Source: Plecoglossus altivelis (Eukaryota; Chordata; Actinopteri; Osmeriformes; Plecoglossidae). From it: a stretch of 64,000 nucleotides of DNA. The notes below the pieces were generated by a model that was not told the origin of the DNA, did no database searches, and worked only from the letters and a program-made list of their open reading frames with translations. This document shows, one piece after another, positions 1 to 12,090 of the stretch. The stretch lies in NCBI GenBank assembly GCA_036571765.1, contig BROE01000006.1, forward strand, positions 15,341,324 through 15,405,323. The letters are read 5' to 3'. How positions within the stretch are numbered: position 1 is the stretch's first letter; every line of letters begins with the position of its first letter. A program made the position numbers and the translations under genes.

Positions 1-1620
1 TAACCCACGCCCCAGTTGAGAATGTCATGGCTAAAGATCATCTAAGGTTATTTGCGCGCCTCCACGTGTCGCTGTTGAGCTCTAGGTTGTGGCTGATTTC
101 AGCGAAGAGATTAAATGAGAAGGGAGAGTGCATTGCGCTTGTCCCCTGTAGTATTCAACACACAAACATGCAACACGACCGCGGCACCACACACACAACC
201 ACGACCACACACGACACACAACAACTGACATGCACGCGCACACCATACACACCTCACACACACACACACAGGGTGAAGTCCCGAGCCTGTGGACGGTGTC
301 AACAGCATACCTACATAATAAAGTCACACCTTCACCTTTAGTTCAGAGCCAGATAAGCAGCTGAGGCAACCAGTTTCGAGATACTCCCATGATACGAGCA
401 ACGAGCCCAGCTGTGTGTTTGTGAGATGTTAGGCCAGCACACGTGGACGGTTACTCACAGGGCTAGCAAAAATGTTTTCTTCAACAAAACCGTGGTCAGG
501 ACAGTGTGTGCACAGGGGCGGAGCCGGTTAGGCAAGGCCCCCACAGCCACATGGATCCATATCACATAAGATTTGGTTCTTACGATTCCGTGGTCGTGTC
601 CCGGTGTAACTGCGGTAGCTGTTTCGAAATCGGATAACCCAAACGATGTTTCAAAACTGCCGATGCTTGAGATAGCCCAGACCTGAAGACATGTTTCACA
701 CTCTGTCGTGTGTTGAGTGTTGATTGGGCTTAGCATGGGGTTTTTTCTTACGTTGTTCTCGCCAATTTGCCTGCCCGCCCTACGAAGATTGAGTCGTTGT
801 CCGATGTTGTTTATTCAGTTATACAAAACGTTCGTGTCAAATAGGAAGGTAACACAGCGGCTCACGATGGCTACCCGGGCGTATGCTTGCACACAAGGAC
901 GCATACATGCTCGTAGGCACACGCTTACTCCCACTGGCGCACATACCACACACACCCCAACAGCGTGCTCGAAAATGAAACCATACTACCGAGGCAACGT
1001 CGCCACTTATAATGAATGACCACTTGGCTGACTGCTTGGACGAGCTCGTTCACTAATTAGATGAGCCTCTTCAATTATCTGAAGCATGAAGCAAGCTAGC
1101 GCAGACGGACGGTGGCCTGTTTGTGTCAAACCTGACTCTCCATTTGAAAGAGTGGACTGCAGGTACAGATGGCGCATGTAAGCTTGTGAACTCAGTGCCC
1201 ACATTGCTACCGTGTGTTTCTCTGTGTATCTAAGTTGATGATGGTCTCTCAGAGTATGCTAACACTCCTCCGCCTAACACACACACGCACACTACTACAG
1301 TTCTGTTCCTACTACCCGCTTCATAGCTGGTTGGCGGCCTATAGAAGCTCTTGCGAAGGCGTGTGATTGTTCTAGCTTTCTCAAGCGTAACCGAGTAGGC
1401 CTTAAAAGGTCCTGCTGCATGATTTTAATTAAAGATAAGTTGCTCTTTGTGTGCGCGGCGGTCTGGCCTGCTAATCTGAATTCAATATGTCCATATGTAG
1501 CAGCCAGCAGGCTGGGGTGTAAACAGGCACGGGTATTGAAACCCATTGCATTTAATTTGGCTCTGATCAATTCAGATTGACTGCACTTAACATGCAAATG
1601 TTGCCCGGGTCAAATCTGAC
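1..1620. other. gene-free sequence with CA-rich tract
   Basis: No coding exon is supported here. The open frames are short and lie largely in a low-complexity CACA-rich stretch at about 166-275. Smaller CA runs occur near 905-960 and 1275-1295. The rest is unremarkable unique-looking DNA. Confidence 0.6.
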
Positions 1621-1860
1621 TTCCTCCTCTCCCGCGGTGGCCTGACGCCTCTCTTCTCTCCTCATCTTCTCTCTCCTCCTCTCCTCTCCTCTCCTCTCCA
1701 TTCCTCTTCTCATTTTCCTCTCTCCTCTCTACTCGTCTTTCCTTTCCACTCCTCTCCTCCTCTCCTCCTCTACTCCCTTGTCTGATATCATTCATCCTCC
1801 TCCTCTGTTCTACCTACCTACCTGCTCCTGTCCACCTTCCTCCACCCTTTTACTTTGCCT
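1621..1860. repeat. polypyrimidine (CTCCT)n-like tract
   Basis: About 240 bases almost entirely C and T on the plus strand, with irregular TCTCC/TCCTC units. Apparent frames here (Glu/Arg/Gly-only on the other strand) are repeat translation, not protein. Confidence 0.8.
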
Positions 1861-1925
1861 CTCCTCACCAATTCATTGACTTGACTCCCTCATTACTCTG
1901 GTATTTTTTAGACTTCTCACCATCT

Positions 1926-2095
1926 CTCAGACAGACGACCAGAAAAACAGACAGATAGATAGATAGGCGTAGACAAACAGGACAGGACAGACAGACAGAC
2001 AGATCAGACACAGACAATGACAATGACAGTGACAGAGACAGAGACAGAGACAGAGACAGAGACAGAGACAGAGACAGAGACAGACAGACAGACAG
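1926..2095. repeat. GACA tetranucleotide and GAGACA hexanucleotide array
   Basis: ACAGACAGATAGATAG-type units at 1926-2010 grade into a near-perfect GAGACA hexamer array at about 2030-2080, ending in GACAGACAGACAG. This is a compound microsatellite in which the unit changes from 4 to 6 bases. Confidence 0.85.
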
Positions 2096-2499
2096 GCCTT
2101 TTCTCAGCTCGACGTAGCTGGTGTTGGATCAATACCAGGACGGCGTGTGTCAGCTCCTGGTATTTTTCCCCATTACACACTTCCAGTGAGCTGGCAGGGT
2201 AGGAGGGGCTCTGTTAGGCCTGTAATGGATCCACCCAGTATGTGGTCTCTCGACAAGCCTCTGGAACAATCAGCCCCTTCTACAAGGTAAGCATTCACAA
2301 ATTGATTTGTTAAACAGCGTTTTCCACCTTCTCTGTGTCCAGTTGTTGCTCCCACTATTCTCCTCAGTCAACCAAGAGCAAGTAATTACAGCAAACAGCC
2401 TGTGTCTGTGTGTGTGCACGTATGAGTTTGTGCGCGCATGTGTGCTTGTGTGTGTTGGCCTGTATCTGTGGCTAATTCCGTAATGCGTGGCAACGTTTT

Positions 2500-2705
2500 G
2501 ACATCAGTAAGAGGCCGACGGCCTTTCGCTTCCCGCCGCGACACATCAAGGAAGTTTCACATGTTTAATTTGTAATTACTCTGACGGGCATGGGGATGCC
2601 GGCGTATATAACAACAATAACAACCGTTAACAGGAGATAATGATGTAGGGCGGGATAGCGACCAGAGGAATTATACGGTAAAATCAGCAGGTTAAATGGC
2701 AACAG
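2500..2705. other. candidate conserved noncoding island
   Basis: Non-repetitive, with TTTAATTTGTAATTACTC at about 2562 and other AT-rich homeodomain-like cores, flanked by microsatellite sequence. It was called from composition only. Conservation cannot be seen from one sequence. Confidence 0.25.
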
Positions 2706-2729
2706 CATCAAAATACCTGATTGAAAGCC

Positions 2730-2952
2730 TTTTTTCTTACTTTTTCCCCTTTTTCGTTCTTCTCTTCCCACCTTGTCTCTTCTCCCCTCATCTGCCTCTG
2801 TTTATCCTCCTTTACCCATCTCCTGCTACTCTTCTCTTGTCTTGCCTTTCTCCTTTTCTCTCTCCTCTCTCTCTCCCTCCTCCCTCCCCCTCCCCTCTCC
2901 CTCTCCCTCTCCCTCTCCCTCTCCCCCTCCCCCTCCCCCTCCCCTCCTCAGT
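2730..2952. repeat. polypyrimidine tract with (CCCTCT)n and (CCCCCT)n core
   Basis: Pyrimidine-only sequence culminating in a regular CCCTCT hexamer array at about 2890-2945. The Ser/Leu/Pro-only frames across it are repeat artefacts. Confidence 0.85.
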
Positions 2953-3464
2953 AATAGCTCTCAGAGTCAGCTGGGCAGGTAAACAAGGGCAGATGGTCAG
3001 AGCCGTTCCCCCAGCTCTGTCTCCACCTGTCCATGACATTGATTATGGTAAGGTTCCTCATCTAGAACCTCTCTCCACTCACCTCTCCTTCTTTCTCAGA
3101 TAGCCGGTCAGCCTCAAACTTTCTTTCAGACATTTACAGATAGATGAGATTCTCTCTGAGAGACAGAGTGGCAACCAGCTGCTCAGCTTGACTCAGAGAG
3201 TGTGTGTGTGTCAGACAGTGAGACAGTATATGAGAGGGTGAGTGTGTGTGCGTGTCGCGAAAAGCGATATGGTGCATGTATGTGTGAGCATGTGTGTTTA
3301 TGGAGGGAAAAGACACTGGTATAACGGATGAAATTGAATGGATTAGCATGGTCTGATCTGGGTGTGATTGCTTCTGACTGGCCATATTTGAAAGCCACCA
3401 GGGGCCCCTCAGTGTTATGATGCGGCCGTCTCGGCCCCTGCGCACCCAGCACACGCTTCCTCTT

Positions 3465-3700
3465 ATAGAAATTCAATTGATATTTTGTAAACTTCATTTG
3501 CGGATAATGTGATCTGACAGGGACAAATGCAGAGGCGAATTGTTTTCAAACCGACTTCAAATGAAAGTTATTACGCTCGGTAAATGTGCATTTCTTTGTC
3601 TTTCCCCTCCTGCCGGGCGAGGCCCCTTGCCTTCACGCCCTGAATATGGATCCATTTCCTGGGTAATTGAATTGACGGTGTCACGCGCCGCCCGGGTCGC
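3465..3700. other. candidate conserved noncoding island
   Basis: Unique sequence with AT-rich cores (GATAATGTGATCTG, ATGAAAGTTATTACG, GGGTAATTGAATTGACGG) next to a CpG-rich stretch at about 3675-3800. Homeodomain-type TAATT/AATTGA cores set in non-repetitive DNA resemble developmental enhancers. This is inference from composition. Confidence 0.3.
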
Positions 3701-4144
3701 GTTTGCCGCGGCACCGGTCCGCCCGGGGGGGGGATCGAGCGGGCCGTGATTGAATCGGAGGAGGGCGGGAGAAAACCTTTCCTCTGCGAGCGTGCGGCGA
3801 GCGGACGGCGAGGGCGGGTCAGGAGAGAATCGGGACACACCTCGCTGTTCCACTGATTAGCTGAGACCCGCCACCCTATTGTCTCTGGGTAATCTGCCTC
3901 TGATGTAACGCAGACTCTCCTCGTCCCCTCCTCTCAGCCCGCGCAGAAAGACTCAGATGGCCCTACGGCTACATATTCATTTCCTTCTATCCCCCGGAAA
4001 ATTTGCTCAGCTTTAGTTCAGATTCAGTTAGCCGGATTGATGAAGGTGGCAAAAGGATTGGACGTTTACTGATTCCTCCTTTTCACCTTTGATTAGCTCC
4101 ACTTGTGACTTATTCCTGCTCTGTCACCGTGCTATTAAGTGGGC

Positions 4145-4395
4145 GTGCAGTCCCAGGGAGGAAGGGAGAGAGACGGAGAGAGACGGACGGAGGGAGGTGA
4201 GGGAGGAACGGCTGCGATAGAGAGAGGAATGGCTTGGGCAGAGGGAAAGAGAGGGAGAGGGGGAGGATGGAAAAGAGGCTGGGGTTAGAGGTGGGGATGG
4301 GGGTTGAGGTTGAGGATCGAGGAGAGAGACGGAGGAGGTGAGGGGATGGATCGAGGGAGAGGGACACACCGAGGGAAAGAGAGAATGATCGCTTT
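4145..4395. repeat. GA/GGA-rich polypurine tract
   Basis: Purine-rich sequence (GAGAGACGGAG, GAGGTGAGGG) with no periodic unit longer than about 8 bases. The open frames through it are low-complexity Ser/Pro/Leu on the minus strand and are not genes. Confidence 0.75.
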
Positions 4396-4763
4396 ACGAA
4401 CCTAACGCTTTTAAGAAAAGCTTTTAAGAATACCTGTTGGTACCCAGAACTCAAGATCTACACACACTCACACAGACACACACACATACAGACAGATTTT
4501 TCACTCTGCAGGTAAACCGAAAGAAGAGCCGATCAAACATTTACACACTGTTTTTCTCAGTAAATAAACTCTCACACACACAAACGCACACGGCTAATTG
4601 CCTATCTCATGTTAGATGATCTTTTATAGCTATTTGGAGTGGCTGTAATAGGTAGAGGTTGTAAACATTGACTTCTTTCTCTATTGGCCTCCCGTCATAA
4701 AACTCATCACCAACGGCAACCTGCCAGGACCATCTCACCCTGTCATAAAAGACTAATTGCTTA

Positions 4764-5035
4764 TTGACCAGGGAGGACGAGGAGGAGGACGAGGAGGAGG
4801 GACCGTGTATCGAAGATGAGGAAGGGGAGAGAGGTTATGAGGGGAGGAAAAGAAGAGGAGGGAGGCAAGGGAGGCAGACAAGGTGTAGGAGACAGGAGAC
4901 ACCACCTCAACAGAAAGACACACGCCAACACAGGTCACAAAGACAAGAGTGGACACCACACCTGAGAGACAGGGAGAGCTACAGAGGATCGGAAAGGAAC
5001 AAAGCAGAGAGAGAGAGAGAGAGAGAATCTCTGTA
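4764..5035. repeat. GGA/GA polypurine tract
   Basis: GAGGAGGACGAGGAGG-type purine repeats from 4764, with a short (GA)n run at about 5008-5027. No gene is supported. Confidence 0.75.
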
Positions 5036-5039
5036 TCAG

Positions 5040-5180
5040 TAACTGGCCGTACAGCCAGGCAGCACAGCTAACATTACAGGAGACTAAAGAGCTTTTAATG
5101 ATAATGGTCTCCGCTTCCTAAAACGCAGGATTAGCTGTTAATATCAGCCTCTGCTGCTAAGTGGAATGCTAATAGGCTCG
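5040..5180. other. candidate conserved noncoding island
   Basis: A short unique segment between GA tracts with GCTTTTAATGATAATGGTC and TTAGCTGTTAATATCAGC. It contains several TAAT cores. Low confidence, composition only. Confidence 0.25.
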
Positions 5181-5259
5181 TCTCTCATCCAGCCCTGGTC
5201 TGGTAGCGGTGACGGGCTGAGGGGGAAGGAGGCCAGCACTGGCCGGATGTCTGGAGGGA

Positions 5260-5655
5260 CTTCAGAGAGAGAGAGATAGACAGATCATGGTAAAGAGAGT
5301 GGAATGAGAGATTGGGAGAGAGACAAATATCAACTTTTGATGCCCCTGTACGAGACTTCTGTGCGCAGGAACGACACAAGTAAACATGTTCTCAGAAAAA
5401 AGACAACCAGCAGATAGAAGGAATGGAAAGAAAAAGGTAGACAGTGTGCATTGAAAAGCCATCAGAGGTCTTGAGGAGAGGCAGAAAGTTTTTCGCTGAA
5501 CCTACGGAGACATGGAGAGAGAAAGAGGGAGAGAGAGAGAAAGAAAGAGAGAAAGATGAGTGAAATGAAAGAGAACAAGAGAGGAGAGAGAGGTGAGAGA
5601 AAAGACAGAGAGGGAGAGAACAGAGAGAGAGGGGGGAGAGAGGGTCCTGAGAGTG
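5260..5655. repeat. GA-rich polypurine tract
   Basis: GAGAGAGA and GAAAGAGAG runs, densest at 5515-5645. A long Ser/Leu/Pro-only minus-strand frame here is a repeat translation. Confidence 0.75.
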
Positions 5656-6560
5656 GGATGGACACAGAGTGTGAAATATAAATAAAAAAAACTTTTTTCT
5701 GGATCACTCTAATGAAAGCCAGGCTTCTCAGATTAGGTATGGGGCGATATTGACGTAGCAACAACTGCATAAACACCGAAGCAACGGACCACAATATGTT
5801 GCTTTCACACGTTGCAGAAAAATTACTTTTCAAACGGCTGCAATTATTAAACGGACGCTTGCTCCACTTTCCCCTGAGTGTGAAGTATTTCTTTAAGTGT
5901 TCTGTGATTGCTGGCTATCCCTGTCCAAACAGCCAAATCAGAGGATCAATAGTTAACCTTTAGTTCTTTTATGGGCCTGCTGGATGTTTCAGTCTCCAGG
6001 ACAGGGCCTGAGGGTAGATCCATAGCTGCTTAATGTTATGTGAATATTCCAGAGCCAGCAGGAATAACCTTGCTGTCGCATTCGATAGACGTCCCCTGCA
6101 GGAAGATGGAGGAGCGGTGTGTTATTTTAATAGGACTCTAAAATGTCAGCGTCAACAACCACGGAGGAGCAACAACCTACAGAGAGAGGGCTCCGTCCGT
6201 TCATCAGGGCACAATGTGAGACCCTTTGAGGACACACACATGCCAACACACACACACACACAACAAGGATGGTTAAAACTCTACTACGACCAGCCCACCC
6301 AGGGTTTAAAAAACGCTGCCAAATGCACAGACAGTACACCCAATTACATGATGAAAACTCGCAACCCCCCCCCCTCCCTCCAAAATGAGTCACAGAGCCA
6401 CAGAGCTGTGGGCAGAAGCAGGCCAGGAGACACAGCAAGAGAGCTGGGCTCACTCCTCCAACAGCAGGAACATTATTTCTGCCTCATAACTCCAGAATGG
6501 TGCTGCTCTGGAAGAATGTGCTCCTCAGATAATTAAAAAAAATTCACAGAGCAGATCCAA
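5656..6560. other. gene-free sequence
   Basis: No splice-bounded coding segment is seen. Only a short CA run near 6246-6263 and a C8 run at about 6366 stand out. Confidence 0.5.
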
Positions 6561-6599
6561 TTTGAGATTATTCCGTATGAAGTATGTGTGTGCGTGTAA

Positions 6600-6701
6600 G
6601 GAAAGCGATGGAACAGAGGAACGAAGAAGTGAGAGAAAGAGGGAAAGAAAGCGAGCAAAAGAAAACGAGGGCGAGACTAAGACAAAGAGGAAAAAGCAGA
6701 C

Positions 6702-6735
<34 letters not shown>

Positions 6736-6790
6736 AGGGAGAGAATAATACAATGTGAGAGGAGGAGTAAGACAGAGAGATAAAGGACAG
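6600..6790. repeat. GA-rich tract with (GA)n microsatellite
   Basis: Purine-rich, with an uninterrupted GA dinucleotide run at about 6702-6731. Confidence 0.8.
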
Positions 6791-6849
6791 AGATGGTGTG
6801 AAAAGTACATGTTTGTCTACCTTCATGTAGTCATGTGTGGTCTGTGTTC

Positions 6850-7064
6850 ACTGTAGTGTGTGTGTGTTCTGTATGCGTGTGTGTGTGTGTACTGTAAGTG
6901 TGTGGGACCACCATCTGACCAGTCCAGCTCCTATCTGCTGCTCCTAATAACAGTCAGCCTCATGCAGCAGTAGTACCACTTTAAATGCTGTAATATCACA
7001 CGTAATGGAATCCATTCTGCCCTGCAATGCCCTGATGGTAGGTGTGTGGATATGTCTGTGCGTA

Positions 7065-7095
<31 letters not shown>

Positions 7096-7160
7096 GTGCA
7101 GTCGTCCGCTGGCTGAAAGTTCAGATCAGAAAATATGACTCCCTTGTGATGGCACTCTGC

Positions 7161-7192
<32 letters not shown>

Positions 7193-7210
7193 GACACACA
7201 CACACACTGC
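6850..7210. repeat. paired TG and CA microsatellites
   Basis: TG runs at about 6854-6893 and 7058-7100 are followed by a CA run at 7160-7206. The opposed TG and CA runs could fold as a long imperfect hairpin. No coding content. Confidence 0.8.
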
Positions 7211-7733
7211 CGCTCTGATCACAGACAACCCTGCCCCCCCCACCCCCTCCCAACAAAAAAAAGCGATCCCCGAAAAAGCCAGCGAGAGAAATGAGATTCC
7301 TTTTTTTCCATTTGTACGAGCGTGATAGCAAAGCAAAAAGACAAAACAGTCTTTGAAGATAGAAGATACATGTTGGGTGATAAGGGTGTGTGTGGGGGGG
7401 GGTATTATTTTATCCTTCTCAGTAACTTTAACAGAGGGCCGAGGCCCTCACAGAACGTGACCAACGCAGAGAAATATGCGCACACACACTCACACGCATA
7501 CACACAGAGATACACACACACACAGTGGCCACAGTCCAGAGGCTATCCAGGCAGCAGTGGCCAGTCAGAAGAGCTGGAGCTGCAATAATTCGTGTAGTTG
7601 TGTGCCTTGGAGATGAATTCCACTACGATGTGGGCGTGAGTGTGTTTAGTTGTCAAGGCTTTAGTGAGAAGAGTTGGATATATGCGGCTGTCTGGTCGGG
7701 CTGTACGGCACACTGCACTATCGCAGCACCCAC

Positions 7734-7735
<2 letters not shown>

Positions 7736-7771
<36 letters not shown>
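7736..7771. repeat. (CA)n microsatellite
   Basis: An uninterrupted CA run of about 17 units beginning after TGCA. Confidence 0.9.
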
Positions 7772-8089
7772 ACAGGTCATGCTGATATAAAAAATGTGTT
7801 TGTGGCCCAGGGGCAGAGGCTGCAGAGACAGCGTGACAAGGGTAAAGCATGTTACCACGCCAGGCTGCGGGCTAGACCTGTCCCTAACCACTGCTCTACA
7901 CGCCTGTTACACGCCAAGCCAGTGCCACAGCAGGGTGCTGACCCTCAACACCAACACTTAATACACGGAGGCCAGGGAGCCTTGAGGAGAAGGAGACCTG
8001 CACAAGGTGGGGGTGGGGTGGGGGGGCAGGACAGGTATGTGTGTGTCTGGGTGTGTTTGTGCATATGCGGAGAGACACAGGACAGGAGG

Positions 8090-8290
8090 GAGACGGGGAG
8101 GCAGGGAGGCAGGGAGGCAGGGAGGTAGGGGGCCAGGAGGGAGGCAGGGAGGTAGGGGGCCAGGAGGGAGGCAGGGAGCAGGAGGGATGCAGAAAAGCAG
8201 GGGGAGGCAAGGGGATGCAAGTGGGAGGGAGACAGCGAGGTCGGGAGGCAAGGTGGCAAGAAGGAGACAGCGAGGCAGGGCGGCAGGGGG
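8090..8290. repeat. GGGAGGCA minisatellite
   Basis: Head-to-tail 8-base GGGAGGCA units at 8098-8130. A higher-order unit of about 31 bases, containing GGTAGGGGGCCAGGAG, then occurs at least twice at 8127-8180. Decayed units continue to about 8290. Confidence 0.85.
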
Positions 8291-8483
8291 AGAAGGACGG
8301 ACAATATGTGGCTTTGGACAGAAGTTTCTAGAAGAGAATCCTGGCAAGGTGAAAGCTGTAATGAGTCCAGCCTCCGTTGAGGTTCCCTTAGTGACAACCA
8401 CAGAAACAGTCACACTCATCATTAGCCCTAGTCTACTATATGGGCTTGGAGAATGGACAGAGGCAACAATATGGATAGTTTCA

Positions 8484-8613
8484 AACACACACACACATTT
8501 ATACATGCACCCACACACATACCCCCCCTCCCACACACACATACACACAGTCCCAGCACACATGCGTGTATATACGCGCGCTCACACACACACAACCACA
8601 CACACACACACAT
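8484..8613. repeat. CA-rich tract
   Basis: Several CACACA runs separated by short unique bases. The Thr/His-only frames here are artefacts. Confidence 0.8.
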
Positions 8614-8659
8614 CATTAGCCATTTCCCTTGGATCCTGATACCAAATAAGTAGCCGTTC

Positions 8660-9250
8660 TATTGGACCATTAAAGTGTCATTTAGGCAGCTGGGCGTGAA
8701 GAGCCTTCAGATAGCACGCTCCCAATCACGGTGGCGCTTCAATCACACTCCATCCAAACGCTCGCTGCACACGCACACCCATTCGTGCTCGTGCAACACA
8801 CTTCACACTTACGCCTTTCATTAGAGAAGAAGTCAGTCAACAAGACGAAATACTTAAGAAAAAACCCGTAAACAAAACACTCTTCTGTATGTGTGTGTAT
8901 TAGCGACTTAGCGTGAGCATGTGTGTGTCGGTTGGTAGAGGTAAGTGTGTGTGTGAGTGGGAGGACAGTTCTCTTATATATCTCCTAATAGGATGCTTAG
9001 TTAGTTAACATTAGGGCCCAGGCAGGAGAAGCTGCAGGATATTAAGAACCAGATCCTGTCTCTCTTATCTTTTAATGGCCGAGCATTGGCGGCACAGCGG
9101 CAAACACACACTGAGGAGCACGACTGAGCCGCCCTCTCTCACGGGAGGAATTGGCAAATGTTTAGATCTCCCGCTGCATTACAAAGGGTTTAAATACTTT
9201 AAGGTGGCGCATTCTCTCGTTCTACCCTAGAGACTCTCCTGGCCCGTAAG
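8660..9250. other. gene-free sequence
   Basis: No gene-like feature. Short GT runs lie at about 8889-8960. The unique stretch 8970-9060, with GTTAGTTAACATTAGGG, is AT-richer than its surroundings. Confidence 0.5.
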
Positions 9251-9257
9251 GGTCGGC

Positions 9258-9390
9258 CTAGACTGGGCAAGGCTGGGCTAGGCTGGACTGGGCTAGGCTA
9301 GCTGGACTGGAGTAGGCTCACCAAGGCTGGGTAGGGGCTAGGCTGGACTGGACTAGGATAGAATGGACTAGGCTGGACTATGCTGGGTGA
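9258..9390. repeat. GGCTGGACTA-type minisatellite
   Basis: Roughly ten degenerate 10-base units of the form GGCTGGACT(A/G) or GGCTAGGCT in tandem. The units drift by point changes, so this is an old array. Confidence 0.85.
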
Positions 9391-9589
9391 GCTCTCGGGG
9401 TGTTTTGCATGTCGTGTTATCAGTGTCACAGCAGCAGGACTGATGTTGCACCCTGCCCGGGAGACCTTCTGATACACAGGTTATGAATAGAAGCTCTGCT
9501 GTGAATAAAGCAACTCGCACACACAGACGCCATCACAGCCCGGCTAAGATGCTCTCTCCTCCTCCTACAGCCATTCATCTAGAAGCAAA

Positions 9590-9700
9590 TCCCACTCTCT
9601 CTGCCCCTCTCTCTCTCTTCCTATCTCTCTATCGCACTCTTTCCTGCTGTCTCTCTCTCTTTCCCTCCAACCCTCCCTACTTCTCCTCTCCCCATCCCTA
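9590..9700. repeat. CTCT-rich pyrimidine tract
   Basis: Imperfect CTCTCT repeats. No gene is supported. Confidence 0.7.
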
Positions 9701-10034
9701 CGCTGTATAACTACAGCAGTCGACAGATAGCATCATTTAAAGGCCTACTCCACGATAGGCTTCCTGTCTGAGGGGCCAGCGACGGCTTCAATAGCCGTCT
9801 CTCTTCTCCTCCTCCTCTCCCTTCCGACTTCCTCCTCCTCCATCCCCGTCTCTTAAAGACAGTAAATCAGCCGGTGAAAGAAGTATATATTCTGTGGCGA
9901 TAACCCCATTTCCGACTAGTATTCATTGAAATGATATAAGCGACAAGAGGAGGGAAAAGCGCCGTGCAGAAAAAGGAACTAGATAAATATGGTATTTGCA
10001 AGTTCTTTTGTGGGTCTCTCTTTCATGGCTGAGT

Positions 10035-10175
10035 TTGGCGGGGGAGGGTGGGGGGGAGGGGGGTGGGGGAGTTAAACACCCACCATGGGCCGAGTTAAAT
10101 TGAATGCCAACACCTCCTGTGAGATCGCGGCTCTAAAAAGAAATTCAATTAAATGGGATTTGAGTGTTGTGAAAA
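10035..10175. other. G-rich run beside AT-rich candidate element
   Basis: A G-rich run at 10037-10070 has several GGG blocks and potential to form a quadruplex. It is followed by unique sequence with GTTAAATTGAATGCC and AATTCAATTAAATGGG, which carries AATTGA/CAATTA homeodomain-type cores. Called from composition only. Confidence 0.3.
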
Positions 10176-10464
10176 GGCCCCGGAGTGTCCGCTGCTCTGA
10201 TAAGGGGCTGGGCTGGCAGGAAGCACCTTTATGCGGCTGCCTCTAAACGTGTAATCCCCCTCACAGTGCACAATACGGACTGGCTGGGGAGGGAAATATC
10301 AATGCAGCCGGGAACCAATTTGGACAGAGGGAATCAGTGGCGGGGGGCGAGTGTTGGAGACGGACGGACTTCCTTTCCCTGGCTTAGCGGTGGCCACGTG
10401 TGATAGGCTGTCTGAGAAGGTGAAAGACCGGTAAGGCTGGAACAAAGACGGCACCAGCTCAAGC

Positions 10465-10775
10465 ACGCACACACACGCTCACGCACACACCCACACACAC
10501 ACACATACACACCACACACACACACACACACAGGACAGAGTTAAGGCAACAGTTTTTCGGTAAGAACTCCAGATGATCAGTCTTAGCCTCTTAGCCTCAG
10601 GTGAGAACCACCCTACATTCACACACCCACACAAACACCCTCCCCTTAATGCCCACAAACACGCGCACGCACCACCCAGCCAATCACACACACATGCACA
10701 CATACAGGCAGCTGCACAAACACAATCCCGTACACACACATGCAAACACACACACACCCATCCGCACACAAACAC
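10465..10775. repeat. CA-rich tracts
   Basis: CA dinucleotide runs at about 10467-10532 and interrupted CACA sequence at 10618-10775. They produce long His/Thr or Cys/Val frames that are not genes. Confidence 0.8.
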
Positions 10776-11020
10776 ATGTACTGTAACTCGTCTTTAACAC
10801 AGACCTGTAATGTCAGAGAGTTGGTGTGGTGCTAGACTAACATTGCAGTAACCTCAAGACAGCGTCGTGAATTAGGTCTGCGAAAAATGAAAATGAGCAG
10901 AGAGGAGAGTGTAATTGCCTCAATAAAGGAATTTATGGTCAGTGTCCAGCCTTAACTTGCATCATAAACGCAAAGAGGACTATTTTTCAGCCACACTGTC
11001 AGTACTTGGCCATCACAGAT

Positions 11021-11086
11021 AACAGAGATCACACATGCACACACACATGCACAGACATACACACTCGCACACACACACACACACTC
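11021..11086. repeat. CA-rich tract
   Basis: Interrupted CACATG/CACACA repeat. Confidence 0.8.
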
Positions 11087-11234
11087 CCAGAAAAAAACAC
11101 AAAAATCCAACTCTCAGCTTCAGAGCCAAAGCCGTTTTAGAAACATTCAATCCTGATCTAATTTCAATCTGTTTCAGATCACCGGGGGGTAAACAAACCT
11201 GGTCCAATGGCTCGCCTGGGATAATCACTTAGCA

Positions 11235-11460
11235 AACCCTTCAATTACCCACTTCTGCACGGTAACTGAATATCTGCGATTAGGCTTAATTAATGAATTA
11301 CAGACAGAATCACACAATGGCCGACTATTACCAGCCTTGGGTCGACGGTGCCGCAGGCTGATTGGTCACATAAATATTAGAGGTACATATATAGTAGCGG
11401 GCAAAGCAACACAATCTCCACAGTTATTAATTAAAACCAAATCTAAGGAACGATGAGACG
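11235..11460. other. candidate conserved noncoding island
   Basis: Unique, AT-rich and dense in homeodomain-type cores: CTTCAATTACCC, GGCTTAATTAATGAATTAC and AGTTATTAATTAAAACC. This density of TAATTA/ATTAAT, set in non-repetitive DNA between microsatellites, is the usual look of a vertebrate developmental enhancer. Not verified by conservation. Confidence 0.4.
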
Positions 11461-11559
11461 CTATTATGTGCCTTTAGCCATTGTGTGGCAGCTCACCCCC
11501 CCCCCACCATTCCAGTCCAACCTCTCCCTTCCTCCTCCTTCTCCTTTACCCTCCCATGT

Positions 11560-11700
11560 CGCGGGGAGGCAGATTAAAGTGGCTATTTGAAATCAATTTC
11601 TCTAATAATGATGTTAATGAGCTCATCAATTAACAGCACCTTAATGGGGTGTCCCTGTGTGGTGGCAGTTATCACCTACCCGTGGCCCATCTATCATAAC
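11560..11700. other. candidate conserved noncoding island
   Basis: Contains GATTAAAGTGG, GAAATCAATTTCTC, TAATAATGATGTTAATGAG, CATCAATTAACAGC and CTTAATGGGG in 120 bases. This is the densest cluster of TAAT/ATTA cores in the first 12 kb. Regulatory function is inference. Confidence 0.4.
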
Positions 11701-11714
11701 AGATTACTGGCTAG

Positions 11715-12090
11715 CACAGTTGGGGAGGGGGCTGAGTGGGGGGGGGTGTCCGTAAGAGACGGGTGAGCGAAGCAGGGACACCGGCCGCTCCGGAGATCAC
11801 AGGGTGCTCCCGATCGCAGCGGGAGATCGTCGGACGGAGGGGATCCGGACGGGGAGAGAGACAAGAGAGGAGGGAGGGATCGCGGGGGAGGATCGAATGG
11901 GAGGAGAGAAGCCTGAGGGGCAGGCACCAGGTAGCTTCGAGGGGGAGGGCAGAGAAGCGAGAGGGGGGGGCGACCAGGTGGGCTGGACATTGAGAAAAAG
12001 GGGCGAGGAAGAGTAGAAGGGGGAGAGACCTGATGAGGAGAGAGCATCAGAAAGTGAGACCTTCGCGAGGGAGGGGTTGGAGGGGGGTTA
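11715..12090. repeat. G/GA-rich tract
   Basis: Purine-rich, CpG-containing sequence with GGGGGG runs and GAGAGG units. Frames across it are Gly/Arg/Glu low complexity. Confidence 0.6.

Noticed and set aside
2696..3103. Ser/Leu/Pro-rich 135-codon frame
   Set aside because: Entirely a CCCTCT repeat translation.
7896..8640. Several 100-210-codon frames on both strands
   Set aside because: They translate the GGGAGGCA minisatellite and CA runs and are low complexity in every frame.
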